A stretch of DNA of 64,000 nt. Origin: Ecdyonurus torrentis (lineage: Eukaryota > Arthropoda > Insecta > Ephemeroptera > Heptageniidae). The notes beneath the pieces are model-generated. The model was not told where the DNA came from and made no database searches. It saw only the letters and a list, made by a program, of their open reading frames with translations. The position numbers and the translations under genes are program-made. How positions within the stretch are numbered: position 1 is the stretch's first letter; the number at the start of each line of letters is the position of its first letter. This document shows, piece by piece, positions 25,201 through 34,961 of this stretch. The stretch lies in assembly GCA_949318235.1 (NCBI GenBank), contig OX439127.1, forward strand, positions 18,948,375 to 19,012,374, read 5' to 3'.

Positions 25201-27041
25201 GCTGCCGTATTAGGGGTGAATTTGAAAGCCATCATCAGCCAGTATGGCTTAAATTGCAGAAGAAAAACTCATAAACCATATTTGATGCCAATTAAGTTCA
25301 ATTGACACTGCTGTGTAGATGCAATGATAAAGAGAAGGATAGAAAAACCAGCAAGGGCCTTACCACGAGTAGAAGTTCTATGGAGAGGTCGAGGTCTTGC
25401 ATGGCACAGTATAATGTTATAAAAGTTTCTAATTATATAAAGGTTTAGGTTTAGGTTTAGGTTTAGATGCAATAGTAAAAAATATTTAAGTTGCATTTTC
25501 CCTTTTAATTTGTGCAAAAATGACAAATTTCAAAAATTCATTTTGTTTTCCGGTGCAACAACTTTCTACCAAAACGTCTTAGTGAGTCATCTTTAGTTAC
25601 TTGAGATGGCTTGGTAACAACCCTTGTTAAATGCTTTGGGTTGCTAGAACCCTAGTTTTGCTCTAGATTTCACGCCCTGGGTGTGAATTCAAGTGACTCT
25701 TCAGCGTCAACAAAATTTAATACTTTAACTTAAAAATTCAGGTATTTCTTGGTCATATCTGAATTTTGCATTGCATTAGCCTTTCAATGAGTGTAACAGT
25801 TAAGAGGTAGCACTGACGGTTGCGCAACAAAGTGCATTTCAAATTTGTGCAGATTTTCTTGACTGACCCTGTTCGGACTGGTACATAAATGCTGATTGTA
25901 AACCCAGTTCTCTTGCACCAAAAAATGCACATTCCATTTGAATAGCCAAAAGTGATTGTCATTTTAGGAGCAGAGAACAGGGTTTACAAACATCATTGTT
26001 ATGCATGTCGTACATATTTAATTTTGCACCAGGCTAGAATATTTTTCTCACTCACATATATTCAAGGTGTCCTGGGTGTCTGTCAGCCACAACTGAATCT
26101 CCTATTCACCCCCCCCCCCCCCATTTTTTTAGACCTGTCTTTTTTATTATTATTATTTATTATCCATCACCTAAAGAATCAGTCGTAAAGTCGATTGTTC
26201 ATTTATATCATTTTGTTAACACCAATTCATCTTTTTTTAGTGTTAATATTTTTTAATAATTTTTTTAATCAATGGACGAACTTTTTAGAATATTTTGAAA
26301 TCTTCTTAATGCATATCTTATATGGAAAAATCGTTTTCACTTACATGTTGCAACAATTAAAATCATTTTATTGCAAAATTGGTCCAACTTAATCAAGTGT
26401 AATAAAAAAATAACTATTTTACTCTCAAAAAAATAATAATAATAAAGAAAAAAAAAGTTGGGTGGAGAGGGGAGGGCTGGGCAATTGTCAGACCCTGGGG
26501 TAAACCTACAACCTAACATAAAGGAAATTAGTACCACAAATACTACAATGTATGTACCTGTCTTGTTCTTTTCTTCTTTCATGATCAGACTTTAAGCTGC
26601 ATTCAAATTCTAAGTTGGACTGGAGTTTTTGAAACCGAAATTCCACATCATTCAAATCTCTTGCAATGACCGGTGTTCTCTCAAGGCATACAGAGCTTAT
26701 CAGCTCCCATTGAGAAAATGCATGTTTCGAAGTAGAAAGAGCTCGAAGATTCAACCCTGTGACATACAGTTTTAACATAAATAAAAGCACACACAAACAC
26801 ATAGGTTACATAATATAGGACCACAATTTTTGGACAATATAAAGAAACCCAAAAAAAACGCCGAAACTATTTTATTTTTTAAGTGTTTTGTTCGTGTTTT
26901 TTTTTCCACATCAACACAGAACCAACTACAGTATTACATGTTAGTTATATCATATCAACTCTACGAATAAGTACCTTTAAATTTCTGTAATAAATGAAAA
27001 TCCAATATCAGTACTCGTCCTTGTTTGTATACACACGCCAT
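16024..27041 (-). CDS. MRPL46: Mitochondrial ribosomal protein L46 (mL46)
   Basis: Component of the large subunit of the mitochondrial ribosome. Six minus-strand exons join in phase: 26,975-27,041, 26,558-26,756, 19,928-20,064, 19,674-19,810, 19,405-19,539 and 16,024-16,164, giving 271 codons (human: 279). Family landmarks seen: SLKSDHERR, the acidic QDFEDASQDE block, DEKNLNSINRNLDKNLILLV, LLPQQV with GETMRQTAERAL, FLGNAPWGFFKYKYPKAIR, GAKVFFFKA and the final WLTKSEAEK...FLIHES. The mid-section is the Nudix-like fold known for this family. The first exon starts at an ATG in AAAGATGGCG and gives a basic, hydrophobic presequence suited to mitochondrial import. An alternative start at 26,778 (MLKLYVTG...) would read through the second acceptor and give 256 residues. 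Intron 2 (6.5 kb) and the last intron (3.2 kb) are full of transposons. Confidence 0.95.
16476..17508. mobile_element. TA-flanked palindromic element in the last MRPL46 intron
   Basis: The ends TA|CAGGGTGATCTTTTAAAA and TTTTAAAAAAACACCCTG|TA are inverted. The arms pair for about 320 bp to either side of a centre at 16,800-17,170. TA duplication plus a CAGGGTG terminus fits a non-autonomous mariner-type element. No transposase frame survives. The element sits within the intron 16,165-19,404 and disrupts no exon. Confidence 0.82.
17800..17893. repeat. Facing T and A homopolymer runs
   Basis: About 27 T, then a 26-bp spacer containing GTACAGCTCTG (a Tc1-like end motif), then about 41 A. Together they could fold back as a hairpin. 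Confidence 0.85.
18158..18220. repeat. (GAA)21 microsatellite after poly-A
   Basis: A poly-A run (18,133-18,157) continues into about 21 GAA repeats inside the last MRPL46 intron. Long GAA tracts can form triplex DNA; no effect is shown here. Confidence 0.95.
18736..18850. repeat. Dispersed repeat, copy 1
   Basis: The core GACATTGGCTACAAGTG, then TTACTAAGCAGGAGAGAAAT and GCATCTGA, recurs at 51,590-51,720 with roughly the same spacing. Both copies lie in or beside introns. Short CATCAGATGCA-like inverted ends suggest a MITE. Confidence 0.6.
19081..19269. mobile_element. MITE of the CGCGTCAA family, copy 2
   Basis: The left end ATATTGATGTTTCCATGTCA mirrors the right end TTTTGACGCGGAAACATCGA. 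The interior repeats GAGCATCTGxACTT and its inverse. It ends about 136 bp before the 3' edge of MRPL46 exon 5 (19,405). Confidence 0.72.
22868..23077. mobile_element. MITE of the ATGGCGTC / GACGTCAT family, copy 2
   Basis: Shares GACGTCATACTTATAGTAC near the left end and ATGGCGTCAACTTTTATATG, GAATGCAACCAC and TATAGG at the right with the copies at 11,079 and 60,823. It lies in the centre of the 20,625-25,871 element and is diverged. Confidence 0.6.
23372..24781. mobile_element. Non-autonomous hAT element, 1,410 bp
   Basis: The termini CAGGGCTTAAAGTA and TACTTTAAGCCCTG are inverted and flanked by a perfect 8-bp target duplication, CCTCACGT (23,364-23,371 and 24,782-24,789). Removing the insert and one duplication restores the inverted-repeat arm of the host element, which confirms the boundaries. 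The right subterminal region carries short palindromes, CCGGAACTGCGTTCCGG and CCGGTACGGCGTACCGG. The left has a GGGGGGCGCAGCCCCCC hairpin. No transposase frame. Confidence 0.92.
23583..24126. mobile_element. hAT-like element nested in the hAT element, 544 bp
   Basis: The ends TAGAGACCGTATTTTCAGGT and TCACCTGACAATCCGGTCTC(TA) are inverted with one or two mismatches. The flanks are CTTATAAT on both sides (23,575-23,582 and 24,127-24,134). A TAGAG terminus fits the hAT 5'-YARNG rule. The interior repeats TTTTCACCTTTTT. It is the youngest layer of a three-deep nest. Confidence 0.82.
25442..25466 (+). repeat. Short (GGTTTA)4 array
   Basis: Four tandem GGTTTA units (TTTAGG on the same strand in another phase). 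It resembles a telomere-like hexamer but is only 25 bp and lies inside the right arm of the composite element, so it is most simply a small tandem repeat. Confidence 0.8.
25897..25988. mobile_element. About 90-bp fold-back repeat, copy 1
   Basis: TGTAAACCCAGTTCTCTTGC is inverted at the right end (GAGAACAGGGTTTACA). The interior reads ATGCACATTCCATTTGA and GTCATTTTAGGAGC. A near-identical unit lies at 61,311-61,410. Confidence 0.8.
26275..26395. repeat. Dispersed repeat related to 56,021-56,149
   Basis: GAACTTTTTAGAATATTTTG, then TTCTTAATGCAT, GTTGCAACAATTA and ATTTTATTGCA...GGTCCA, recurs in the same order at 56,036-56,149. The other copy has recognisable inverted ends; this one is diverged on its left side. 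Confidence 0.65.
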
Positions 27042-27110
27042 CTTTAGTGGGCGTGCCAATAAGCATGTGAGAGTGGTGGTAACAGGGTGGAAAATATCGA
27101 AACTAATTTC
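27042..27110 (-). promoter_or_regulatory. Candidate MRPL46 core promoter
   Basis: Immediately upstream of the AAAGATGGCG start, the minus strand has ATTGGCACGCCCAC: an inverted CCAAT box at 27,056-27,060 beside a GGGCGTG (GC-box-like) motif. No TATA box is seen. AAGATGGCG at the start itself matches the YY1-type motif common at housekeeping gene starts, including those for mitochondrial proteins. Inference from motifs and position. Confidence 0.5.
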
Positions 27111-28189
27111 TAGCGCATAATTTAAATTCACACAGTAAATATTTCTTAAGGGGATGTGGAGGATGCATTGGTAGTAGTGATTATACTGATTATCATTATG
27201 TATTGCACTATTTATACTGAGACACAAGCCAAAAATGTATCATATAAATCATATTATATTCCGGACTGTGTGTCTTTTCAACAATTCAAAATGAACCTTC
27301 GATCATATGTACGAGCTACGTTGATACTAAACTTTTTGTCTGTAAAGCATCGTTTGAAAGCAGAACTTTATTTTATCTCTATTATGTGACAAAATTGTTA
27401 TCAAGTTGACTAGGGGCTGTAAGTTGTAACCTTAGACCTAAGTTTTTTTTTTTTTTTTTTTTTTTAATTGTTGCAAGAATAATAATAATAAAATCTATGG
27501 TTAAACTATATGACGGGTGAAGCTTACGGGGGTATATTAAAGTTATTTATTAGGGTAAGTTGTCAATGTATAGACATTAGATATACTATAATATTCTCTT
27601 GAGCAAGTTCTCATATGAAAGCAACAATATAACAGGTATAGAAGTTTCCTCTAAAAAAATTTAACTTGACACATAACCTTATAACATTTTTTTTTTTCCC
27701 TAATTACAAATCATAATTAACCTATGCTTTATTCTTGTATGTTTATTATAATTAATAACAACTAGCTCAAATCACATAGCAACATTGTGAGGCAGCTAAG
27801 CTTTTACTAATAAATATATCATATAAAGGAAAAAAACAAAAACAAACATGTCATACTGCAAATTTATTATTTTAATTTTAGAATTTTTTTATAGTTTTTC
27901 ATTTGTAATAAAAACGTACAGCATTTTTTCCTGCACATATTAACACCTCAAATACTTTATGAACTATACATTACAATTTACAGATTTCTGATGAACAGTA
28001 GAAAGAACAATAAAAAATGTACAATCACTCTATCAAGTCATATCTATATGTTTATATTTATTTATACCCTTTTACTCTGTGAATCGACAAGTAAAAAGGG
28101 TCACTATAAACTTTCTTTTATATAATATAATTTATAGTGAAAATCTATTAATAACCCCTAAGAAACTTTTATTAACACGAATCCTGAAT

Positions 28190-28416
28190 ATATATATCGA
28201 TCCTTTCGCGTCAAGATGAAGCTACTACACTTTACAAATTTCCGAAGAATGAACGATCTACACTTTACAAAATCACGGCTACCTGAAGCTTCTGCTATAT
28301 ATATAACAGGTAGGTGAAGCTCCAGGTAGCCGCAAATTTGTAAAGTGTAGATCGTTCATTCTTCGGAAATTTGTAAAGTGTAGTAGCTTCATCTTGACGC
28401 GAGAAGATCGACATAT
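28190..28416. mobile_element. MITE of the CGCGTCAA family, copy 3
   Basis: The left end ATCGATCCTTTCGCGTCAAG mirrors the right end CTTGACGCGAGAAGATCGAC. CTACACTTTACAAA occurs twice per arm in inverted order around a TATATATATA centre with GAAGCTtc/aGAAGCTTC-like blocks. The arms are almost perfectly paired. A TACA/TA tract begins immediately at the right edge. Confidence 0.82.
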
Positions 28417-28422
28417 ACATAC

Positions 28423-28531
<109 letters not shown>

Positions 28532-28660
28532 TATATATTATATTATATATATATATACACACACACACATATATGCATACATATACATACATACATAATG
28601 TCAACACATATTTAGAATACAGTATAGTTTATGGAAATGCACAAAAGATTGTAACCTATA

Positions 28661-28751
<91 letters not shown>
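28661..28751. repeat. (TA)n microsatellite
   Basis: TA tract of about 90 bp, then a duplicated GCAATTATAT unit. Confidence 0.95.
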
Positions 28752-28754
<3 letters not shown>

Positions 28755-29419
28755 ATTATATGCAATTATATGTATGGAATTAATCATTTTTGCTAGGCAA
28801 CTTAAGTTACTTTCAAACATATTAAAAGAAGGTAATTTTAAATAAATTTCCGTTATAAATTCCAGATTATACAATAAATGTTTTGCCAGTATAAAATTAT
28901 TTATTATTATTTCATAGCAGCAACTCTGTTAAATTATTTTAAATTTTCATGAAAAATGAGTATTCATGGCTTATATCCTAATAATTATTGATGTATGGAC
29001 TAACAGAGCAGCAATAATTAGACCTAGGCATGCAATTGATGAGCGAGCTAATTTTTTTTCATAAATATACATATATAACAAAAAACTAAAACTGAAAAAA
29101 AAAATGGTGGATATACGTCCATGAAATATATTGCACTGTAGTGTTGATTTTTTAAAATCATTTTTGCATTCTATTTATTTGCAAAAGCAAATTCAGCTGA
29201 TACTTTTTCTTTCTTTCTTTACTTTTATTCATTAAAAAATATATTTATAATAAATTAGTTTAAATTGTAAAATAAATGGATTAAAACCTGAATTTTAAAT
29301 TGAATTCATGCTAAATAAAATATAAAACAAGGACATTTTTTTTAAGCTGTAAATAATAGCTTAATTAATTACACTACTTAATTAATAAGTCTTTGCACTT
29401 GTAGACCAGAAAGAAAGAA

Positions 29420-29422
<3 letters not shown>

Positions 29423-29498
<76 letters not shown>
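29423..29498. repeat. (TA)n microsatellite
   Basis: TA tract of about 75 bp. Confidence 0.95.
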
Positions 29499-29500
<2 letters not shown>

Positions 29501-29733
29501 GTAACAAAACAATTGATTCAAGTGTCTTGACAAATTCTTGCTCAGGACAAATAAAAATATGTGAGCAACAACAAATGGTTAAAAACTATTAGCATTTACT
29601 CATTGATCAATCCCTTATATTGCTTTAGTGAATCTACAATGTCGTAGTTTATTATTTTCTCTCATTACGATGTTACATCAACTACGATATTGTACAAGCA
29701 ATAAGTCCATATTTTTTTTTTATGATATGGTTC

Positions 29734-29770
<37 letters not shown>

Positions 29771-30376
29771 GATAAATTAATATACTAAACAAAAAAACAA
29801 AATATATCCAAACTTCCTTTCACAAATGATTTGAAATCAGCACATTCATCCATTCTTATAGTAACAATATATTTTTTTACGTCCTTTTTAAAGAATTATA
29901 CTACCACTATTTTCATAGGTAGTTAGGTAAATTTCTAGCTACACACAACTAAGGCAGTTACACAGCATTTCATTTTATGATAGATTTTGCAGAAATATAT
30001 ATATACATTAAACAAATTAAAAAAAAAAAAAAAAAAAAAAACTATTATGATGCAGAGTAAGTCTTATATAATTTATATAATATAATTATATATATATTTT
30101 AATTTTGAGCACTAAATAAAATCAATATACTTACTAAGGGACATGCAAAATAAATTATTTTTTATTTTTTAAGATAGTACAAAGAATACTATCTCAACAA
30201 AGGATAATTAAATATAATATAATGGGAGTGGGGGTATTTTTAAATTGAGACCAAAAACTAATTCATATTACACTTAGCAAGGGAAGTAACATTAACAAAT
30301 AGCCCAATAATAATAATAATAATTAAAAAAAATTAAAATGCTGAACTGACAAGTAACAACAAAATAAATCTAGATA

Positions 30377-30957
30377 TTAAAGTCCTTATAAACTTGTTTT
30401 ATTTTTTATCATTTAGAATATTGGATTGATAATTACCATACCTTATTATCCATGAATTAGACAATTGATTTTGTATTTATTTTCATTTTGACAGTTGTAA
30501 TATCACGTTTCTGAAGTAACAGTGTACTGGTGATTGTGATTGGCTGACTCATCTGTGAATCACAGTGATTGCTTATGTTGACTCAAAATACAGAAAAGGA
30601 AGTGCCAGAAGAGGAAACCATGTGACGGTAAAAGTGGGAGAACCCTTGGTGCCAGCAGCAAGCTAACCTTGAGCTGCCTCACACTTTTACCCTCACGTGG
30701 TTCCTCTTCAGGCCACTTCCTTTTTCCGCATTTTGAGTAAACATAAGCAATCAGTCACTGGTTTGGTAACATGAAAAGTCAGCCAATCACAATCACCGGT
30801 ACATTGTGACTTCAAACGTATTATTTCAACTGTCAAAATGAAAATAAATACAAAATCAATGTGTTGATGTCTAATTCATGGAAAATAAGGTAAAATAATT
30901 ATCAATCTAGTATTATAAATGATAAAAAAAAAAAAAAAAAGTTTACAAGGACTTTAA
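30377..30957. mobile_element. TTAA-bounded palindromic element, 581 bp
   Basis: TTAAAGTCCTTATAAACTTG at the left is inverted at the right (AAGTTTACAAGGACTTTAA). Pairing continues inward through TGACAGTTG/CAACTGTCA, CAATCACAATCACC and GTGTGAGG-type blocks to a centre near 30,660. TTAA at both edges is a candidate target duplication. A long A run sits in the right arm. Confidence 0.82.
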
Positions 30958-31086
30958 TGGTACAAGGTACAATATAAGACAGTGTATTAAAAACCAGACA
31001 ACCTCGTGTGTTCTATACTCCAACGATACTTTCATTTGACTATTATTTTAATTAAAAGAATACTGATATACTGATGGATGGAAAGT

Positions 31087-31138
<52 letters not shown>

Positions 31139-31513
31139 AATCACAGAATAATAATAATAATAATAAAAAAAACAATAAAAAATATGATCACACCTATTTA
31201 TAAAATATATAAATTAAAATTAAATTTAATGTGTTTACATAATTGTGTTTCTTACTTTCACTTAAAATAGATCCAATTAATACAGATTTGTATTTTTAAA
31301 TCATGTATCATTTAACATACAATTATGCAGAATAAAATGTATTTCAATACAGTAAATTAAATTGGATTATTTATATCCAGCCAATTACAAGCTTTTATTT
31401 TAAAAACATAATGAAAACAAAATATGATACAATGGTACAGTAAAGGAAAATAACAGCACAAAATTTACATCCAATAGTACATGCAAATTAAACAAAATTA
31501 CAAAATCAATTTC

Positions 31514-31767
31514 TTAAAGATGTAGAACACCTCGAACATCCTAACATACCTAAATATCAACGTTGATTTGGCCGGAGTCATTGATTTCTAATTTATTTTC
31601 CATTCACGGAATGGCAAATGCGGGTTTCTGAAATCACAGCACGCTTGTTTCCTCATGACCTGTGAGTCGTGATGTCATAAAACCACATCTGCCATTTTGT
31701 GAATGGAAAATAGATTAGAAATCAATGACTTCAGACAATCAATGTTGATATATATATATATATAATA

Positions 31768-31850
<83 letters not shown>

Positions 31851-31874
31851 CCCCAAGGTGTGCTACACCTTTAA
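31514..31874. mobile_element. TTAA-bounded MITE, family 1, copy 2, with TA expansion
   Basis: Same family as 2,932-3,251: TTAAAGATGTAGAACACCTC, ATCAACGTTGATTTGGCCGG and TTCCATTCAC in the left arm, with their complements on the right. The right arm is interrupted by about 105 bp of TA repeats (31,741-31,848) exactly where the other copy reads CAACGTTGATTTTCAGG. Confidence 0.85.
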
Positions 31875-32226
31875 GCCATGAAAAAGGTACACTTTAGTTG
31901 TGGGCAATTTTACTGGAGTTGATATACAAAACATGTTAGCATTGTGTATAGAAAATCAAACAAGTTACATTAGTTTCATGAAAGTGGAATGAGCATGTCA
32001 TTTTTAGTTTCAGGAAAGCAAAGTGTGTGACTCAATGAGTAATGTTACGTAAAAGCTCACGGACTTGCGCATTTTGCATCCAAGGACCAAATTGGCTTGA
32101 AAATTTTGCTTTCACACAACAAATTTAACTAGTTCAATTTACATGACACAATGATGGTTGAAAGTAATACCATGCTGTATATTTAACAGATTAAAATTGT
32201 CCATCACCAAAAAAAAGAGAAAAAAA

Positions 32227-32258
<32 letters not shown>

Positions 32259-32815
32259 AAAAGAAAAGAAAAGAAGAAAAATACAAAAAGGGGGGAGGGG
32301 AGGGGGAAGAGAAAGGTAAAAATTGGACATTCTGTTATACAACTGTTTACATTACATGTAGCTCTTGTAACAGAGTTTAGTATTCCCTTGCAAATTAAGA
32401 ACTTACAAATAATAACAATAAAATATAATCCGAGTGATCGTACATTATTAATTGGGATTCCATTTTTCAACTTAAAATCAAAATATATGTATTTAGTTTT
32501 AATAGTATTTTCTTATGTATTTACATTTTTATTTATAATGTATATATATACGTGAATAAAATTTGATTTTACATGAAATATAACACAGCTTGTAGTTATT
32601 CTATATACATATTACAAGCTATAAGCCACATCTTAAGTTATGTACACATTTAAGTGGTTGGTGCATTCGTTTTATTTATATTTATTGCCAACATTTTGGT
32701 TCTGTAAACAGAAATTTTTTTTAAGAAAACACAAGGAAAAAAAAATACAAATGTATTATAATTATTTGAGACCAGAACCAGAATCTACTAACAAATTTGT
32801 AAGAAGTTTTTGAAG

Positions 32816-32847
<32 letters not shown>

Positions 32848-33142
32848 TAAGCTTAATTATATGATACAGCTGATAAGAGGCTGTAATATAAACGGGAACA
32901 TTTGTTTTAACATTCAGAATAATGAACTAAACTCCATATGATTCAGACAGTATGCAGAATAAAAGGAAACAAACAATAAAAAAAAAATAAAAAAAAAATA
33001 AAGAAAGAAAATAATTAAGTACATTTAATTGATTCTCAGATATATGTAATGTAAAAAAATAAAAATAAAAAGAGAGCCATTATCATTTTAAATAAATTGC
33101 AGTCAACAAATTTCTTATTCAAATTTATGATAGCAACTTGTT

Positions 33143-33395
33143 CACAGTAGATGGTACAGTAGTCCATCTCCTATGGCGGGAATGTCAGATCAGTTCCGCG
33201 CGTTACCTACATGAAGTCACACAGGAACTATGCGTTTTTGCAGCGTGCGCACAGAAGATAAATACAGCCTACGCGCCTACTGCGCGCGCACCATGCAAAA
33301 ACGCATACTTCTTTGTGACTTGCTATAGGTGGCGTGCGAGTAACCGATCTGACATTCCCGCTATAGGAGATGGACTACTACTACCATCTACTGTG
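33143..33395. mobile_element. Inverted-repeat MITE, 253 bp
   Basis: CACAGTAGATGGTACAGTAG at the left is inverted at the right (CTACTACTACCATCTACTGTG). The arms continue through CCATCTCCTATGGCGGGAAT, GTCAGATC and TGCGTTTTTGCA to a G+C-rich centre. It accounts for the open frame seen here. It lies beyond the likely NIPBL poly(A) site. Confidence 0.82.
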
Positions 33396-33616
33396 CAACT
33401 TATTGGATCTCAATTTTAGAAAATAATAACAATTTTAATAATGTTACTGTTCTGTTTAAATCACATATTTGTACCTCACAGAATTGTCTTTTGTGACTTG
33501 AAGCTTTGATATAAGGAAAAAAAAATATAATAGTATAGTAATAACATTTTAGGACTCATAATCCCCCCCCCCCTACTTTTACATTTTTAAAATGATTTTT
33601 TTTTGTTTGCTATAAT

Positions 33617-33622
33617 TTTATT
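33617..33622 (-). terminator. Candidate poly(A) signal of NIPBL
   Basis: AATAAA on the minus strand, about 330 nt after the NIPBL stop codon at 33,951-33,953. Assigned by motif and position only. Confidence 0.45.
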
Positions 33623-33950
33623 ATGTATTCTCACTGTTATTTGTAACCTAATTGCATTAGTTTATACCATTTAAAAGAGAATTTTAAAAAAATTGTTGTT
33701 AATACATCTGATTTTATGTAAACTATTAATAATACACCGCTAATCTAATCTCGAGAAAATAAATTAACTCTTTACCAAAGAAAAAAAAATAGTTAAAAAC
33801 TTTTTTATATATATTATTTTCATTTTGTGCATAAATAATGTCTATCATTAAAGTAAATTTCATTGCACTTATTAGTGTATTTCTCAGTAGTATGTTGCAC
33901 TAGTGGCAATGCTGGCTAACAGTTTTTGTTTCAAGTCTTTCAATTATTAA

Positions 33951-34961
33951 CTACGCAAGAAAGTCTGGATCACTAAAATCACTCTCTTCCTCTTCTTCGT
34001 CACTGTGATAATATCTCTTCCGCCTCTTTTTGTGCTTGTGCTTTCGATGTCGTTCTGATTTGTGAGTCTTGTGTGACTTGTGGTGCTTGGAATCAGCTGG
34101 TGGTCGGGGCGGAACAATTGTGAGCTTTGGTACTTTCATCGGAATCTCCTAAACAAAGAAAAATCAAAACATAATTAATATACTTGGGATTTTGGAAAAA
34201 AAATATTTAAAATGCAATGCTTATCAAGCTACTTACTTTGACTTCAGAAGGAGCTGCTGGAGTAGAAGAGGTGCCTGCATCACTTTCACTTGCATCCTTA
34301 AGGCCAACAGTGGACAATTTGATAGGTTGAACTTTGAGTTGAGGTGTCTGCTGTTGTGCAGGGGGAGCATCATCTTCATCATCAGGGTCCTTGGGATCGA
34401 AGTTCAGCATCAACTGTTTGAACTGCAAAACAAAACATTACAAACATCTAGAACATTGTTTATTTTACTCAACAACATACTTTTAGATATTGATTGACTA
34501 TGTCAGTTTTAGCTGCTTCATCTAAAATTTCAGGCAATGCTCCTTCTTGCAACTTTTGGATTGTTCCTTTAGGATCAAACAATGAATTGCTTTTCCTTGT
34601 TAGAGTTTTTTCATACACTTTGGCAGACTCAGATGGAGAATACTGTGTCAGTTTCCTGCAAAAAGAGAGTAAGAAAAAGTGTTTTTACAAAACTTTTTGA
34701 GTCAACCACAACAATACAACATGAACATTGTGTCAAAGAAAGTACTTACGCATCAGTTATGCCATATAAGTCTTTAAGATGCTGCTTTAGTACAAGTAGC
34801 AACATACAGCCTTGTGACGTGGTGATACAAGCCTGCAGTGGTCTTATGTCCTCAGTTATTCTGCTGACCAATGTCTCCACATCTTCCTCCTCTTCCTCAT
34901 CAAAAGCTATGACTGTTTCACCATCTGGAGTCTCCACCTTGGTGCCAGGCACTTGAAGCGC
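33951..34961 (-). CDS. NIPBL: NIPBL exons: acidic and basic C-terminal tail
   Basis: Exons 34,750-34,961, 34,481-34,655, 34,237-34,422 and 33,951-34,148 (stop TAG at 33,951-33,953). Conserved: LLLVLKQHLKDLYGITD, QYSPSESAKVYEK and FKQLMLNFDPKDPDDEDD (human QYLDFKLLMEHLDPDEEEE). The end is unlike the human long isoform: a His/Lys/Arg run (HKSHKTHKSERHRKHKHKKR) followed by HSDEEEEESDFSDPDFLA. A basic-then-acidic tail would suit DNA or chromatin contact; this is inference. Confidence 0.95.

Larger units (their letters stand above)
20625..25871. mobile_element. Composite TIR element in MRPL46 intron 2
   Basis: The left end TA|CAGGGTCACTCAAGAAAATC is inverted at the right (GATTTTCTTGACTGACCCTG). 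The terminal repeats pair for about 180 bp, and imperfect pairing extends to about 21,300 on the left and resumes at 23,320 on the right. Right-arm pairing is interrupted exactly by the 23,372-24,781 hAT insertion. Without the insertion the element is about 3.8 kb. The ends resemble mariner-type termini; TA is intact only on the left (TT on the right). No transposase frame was seen. The central 21,300-23,310 is A+T-rich and holds a CT tract (21,952-21,974) and a separate MITE. Confidence 0.75.

Noticed and set aside
25442..25466. Interstitial telomere
   Set aside because: Only four hexamer units, inside a transposon arm.
33138..33419. 93-codon plus-strand frame with normal-looking composition
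   Set aside because: It lies entirely within an inverted-repeat MITE (33,143-33,395).
34582..34956. 124-codon plus-strand frame
   Set aside because: Antisense shadow of two NIPBL exons.
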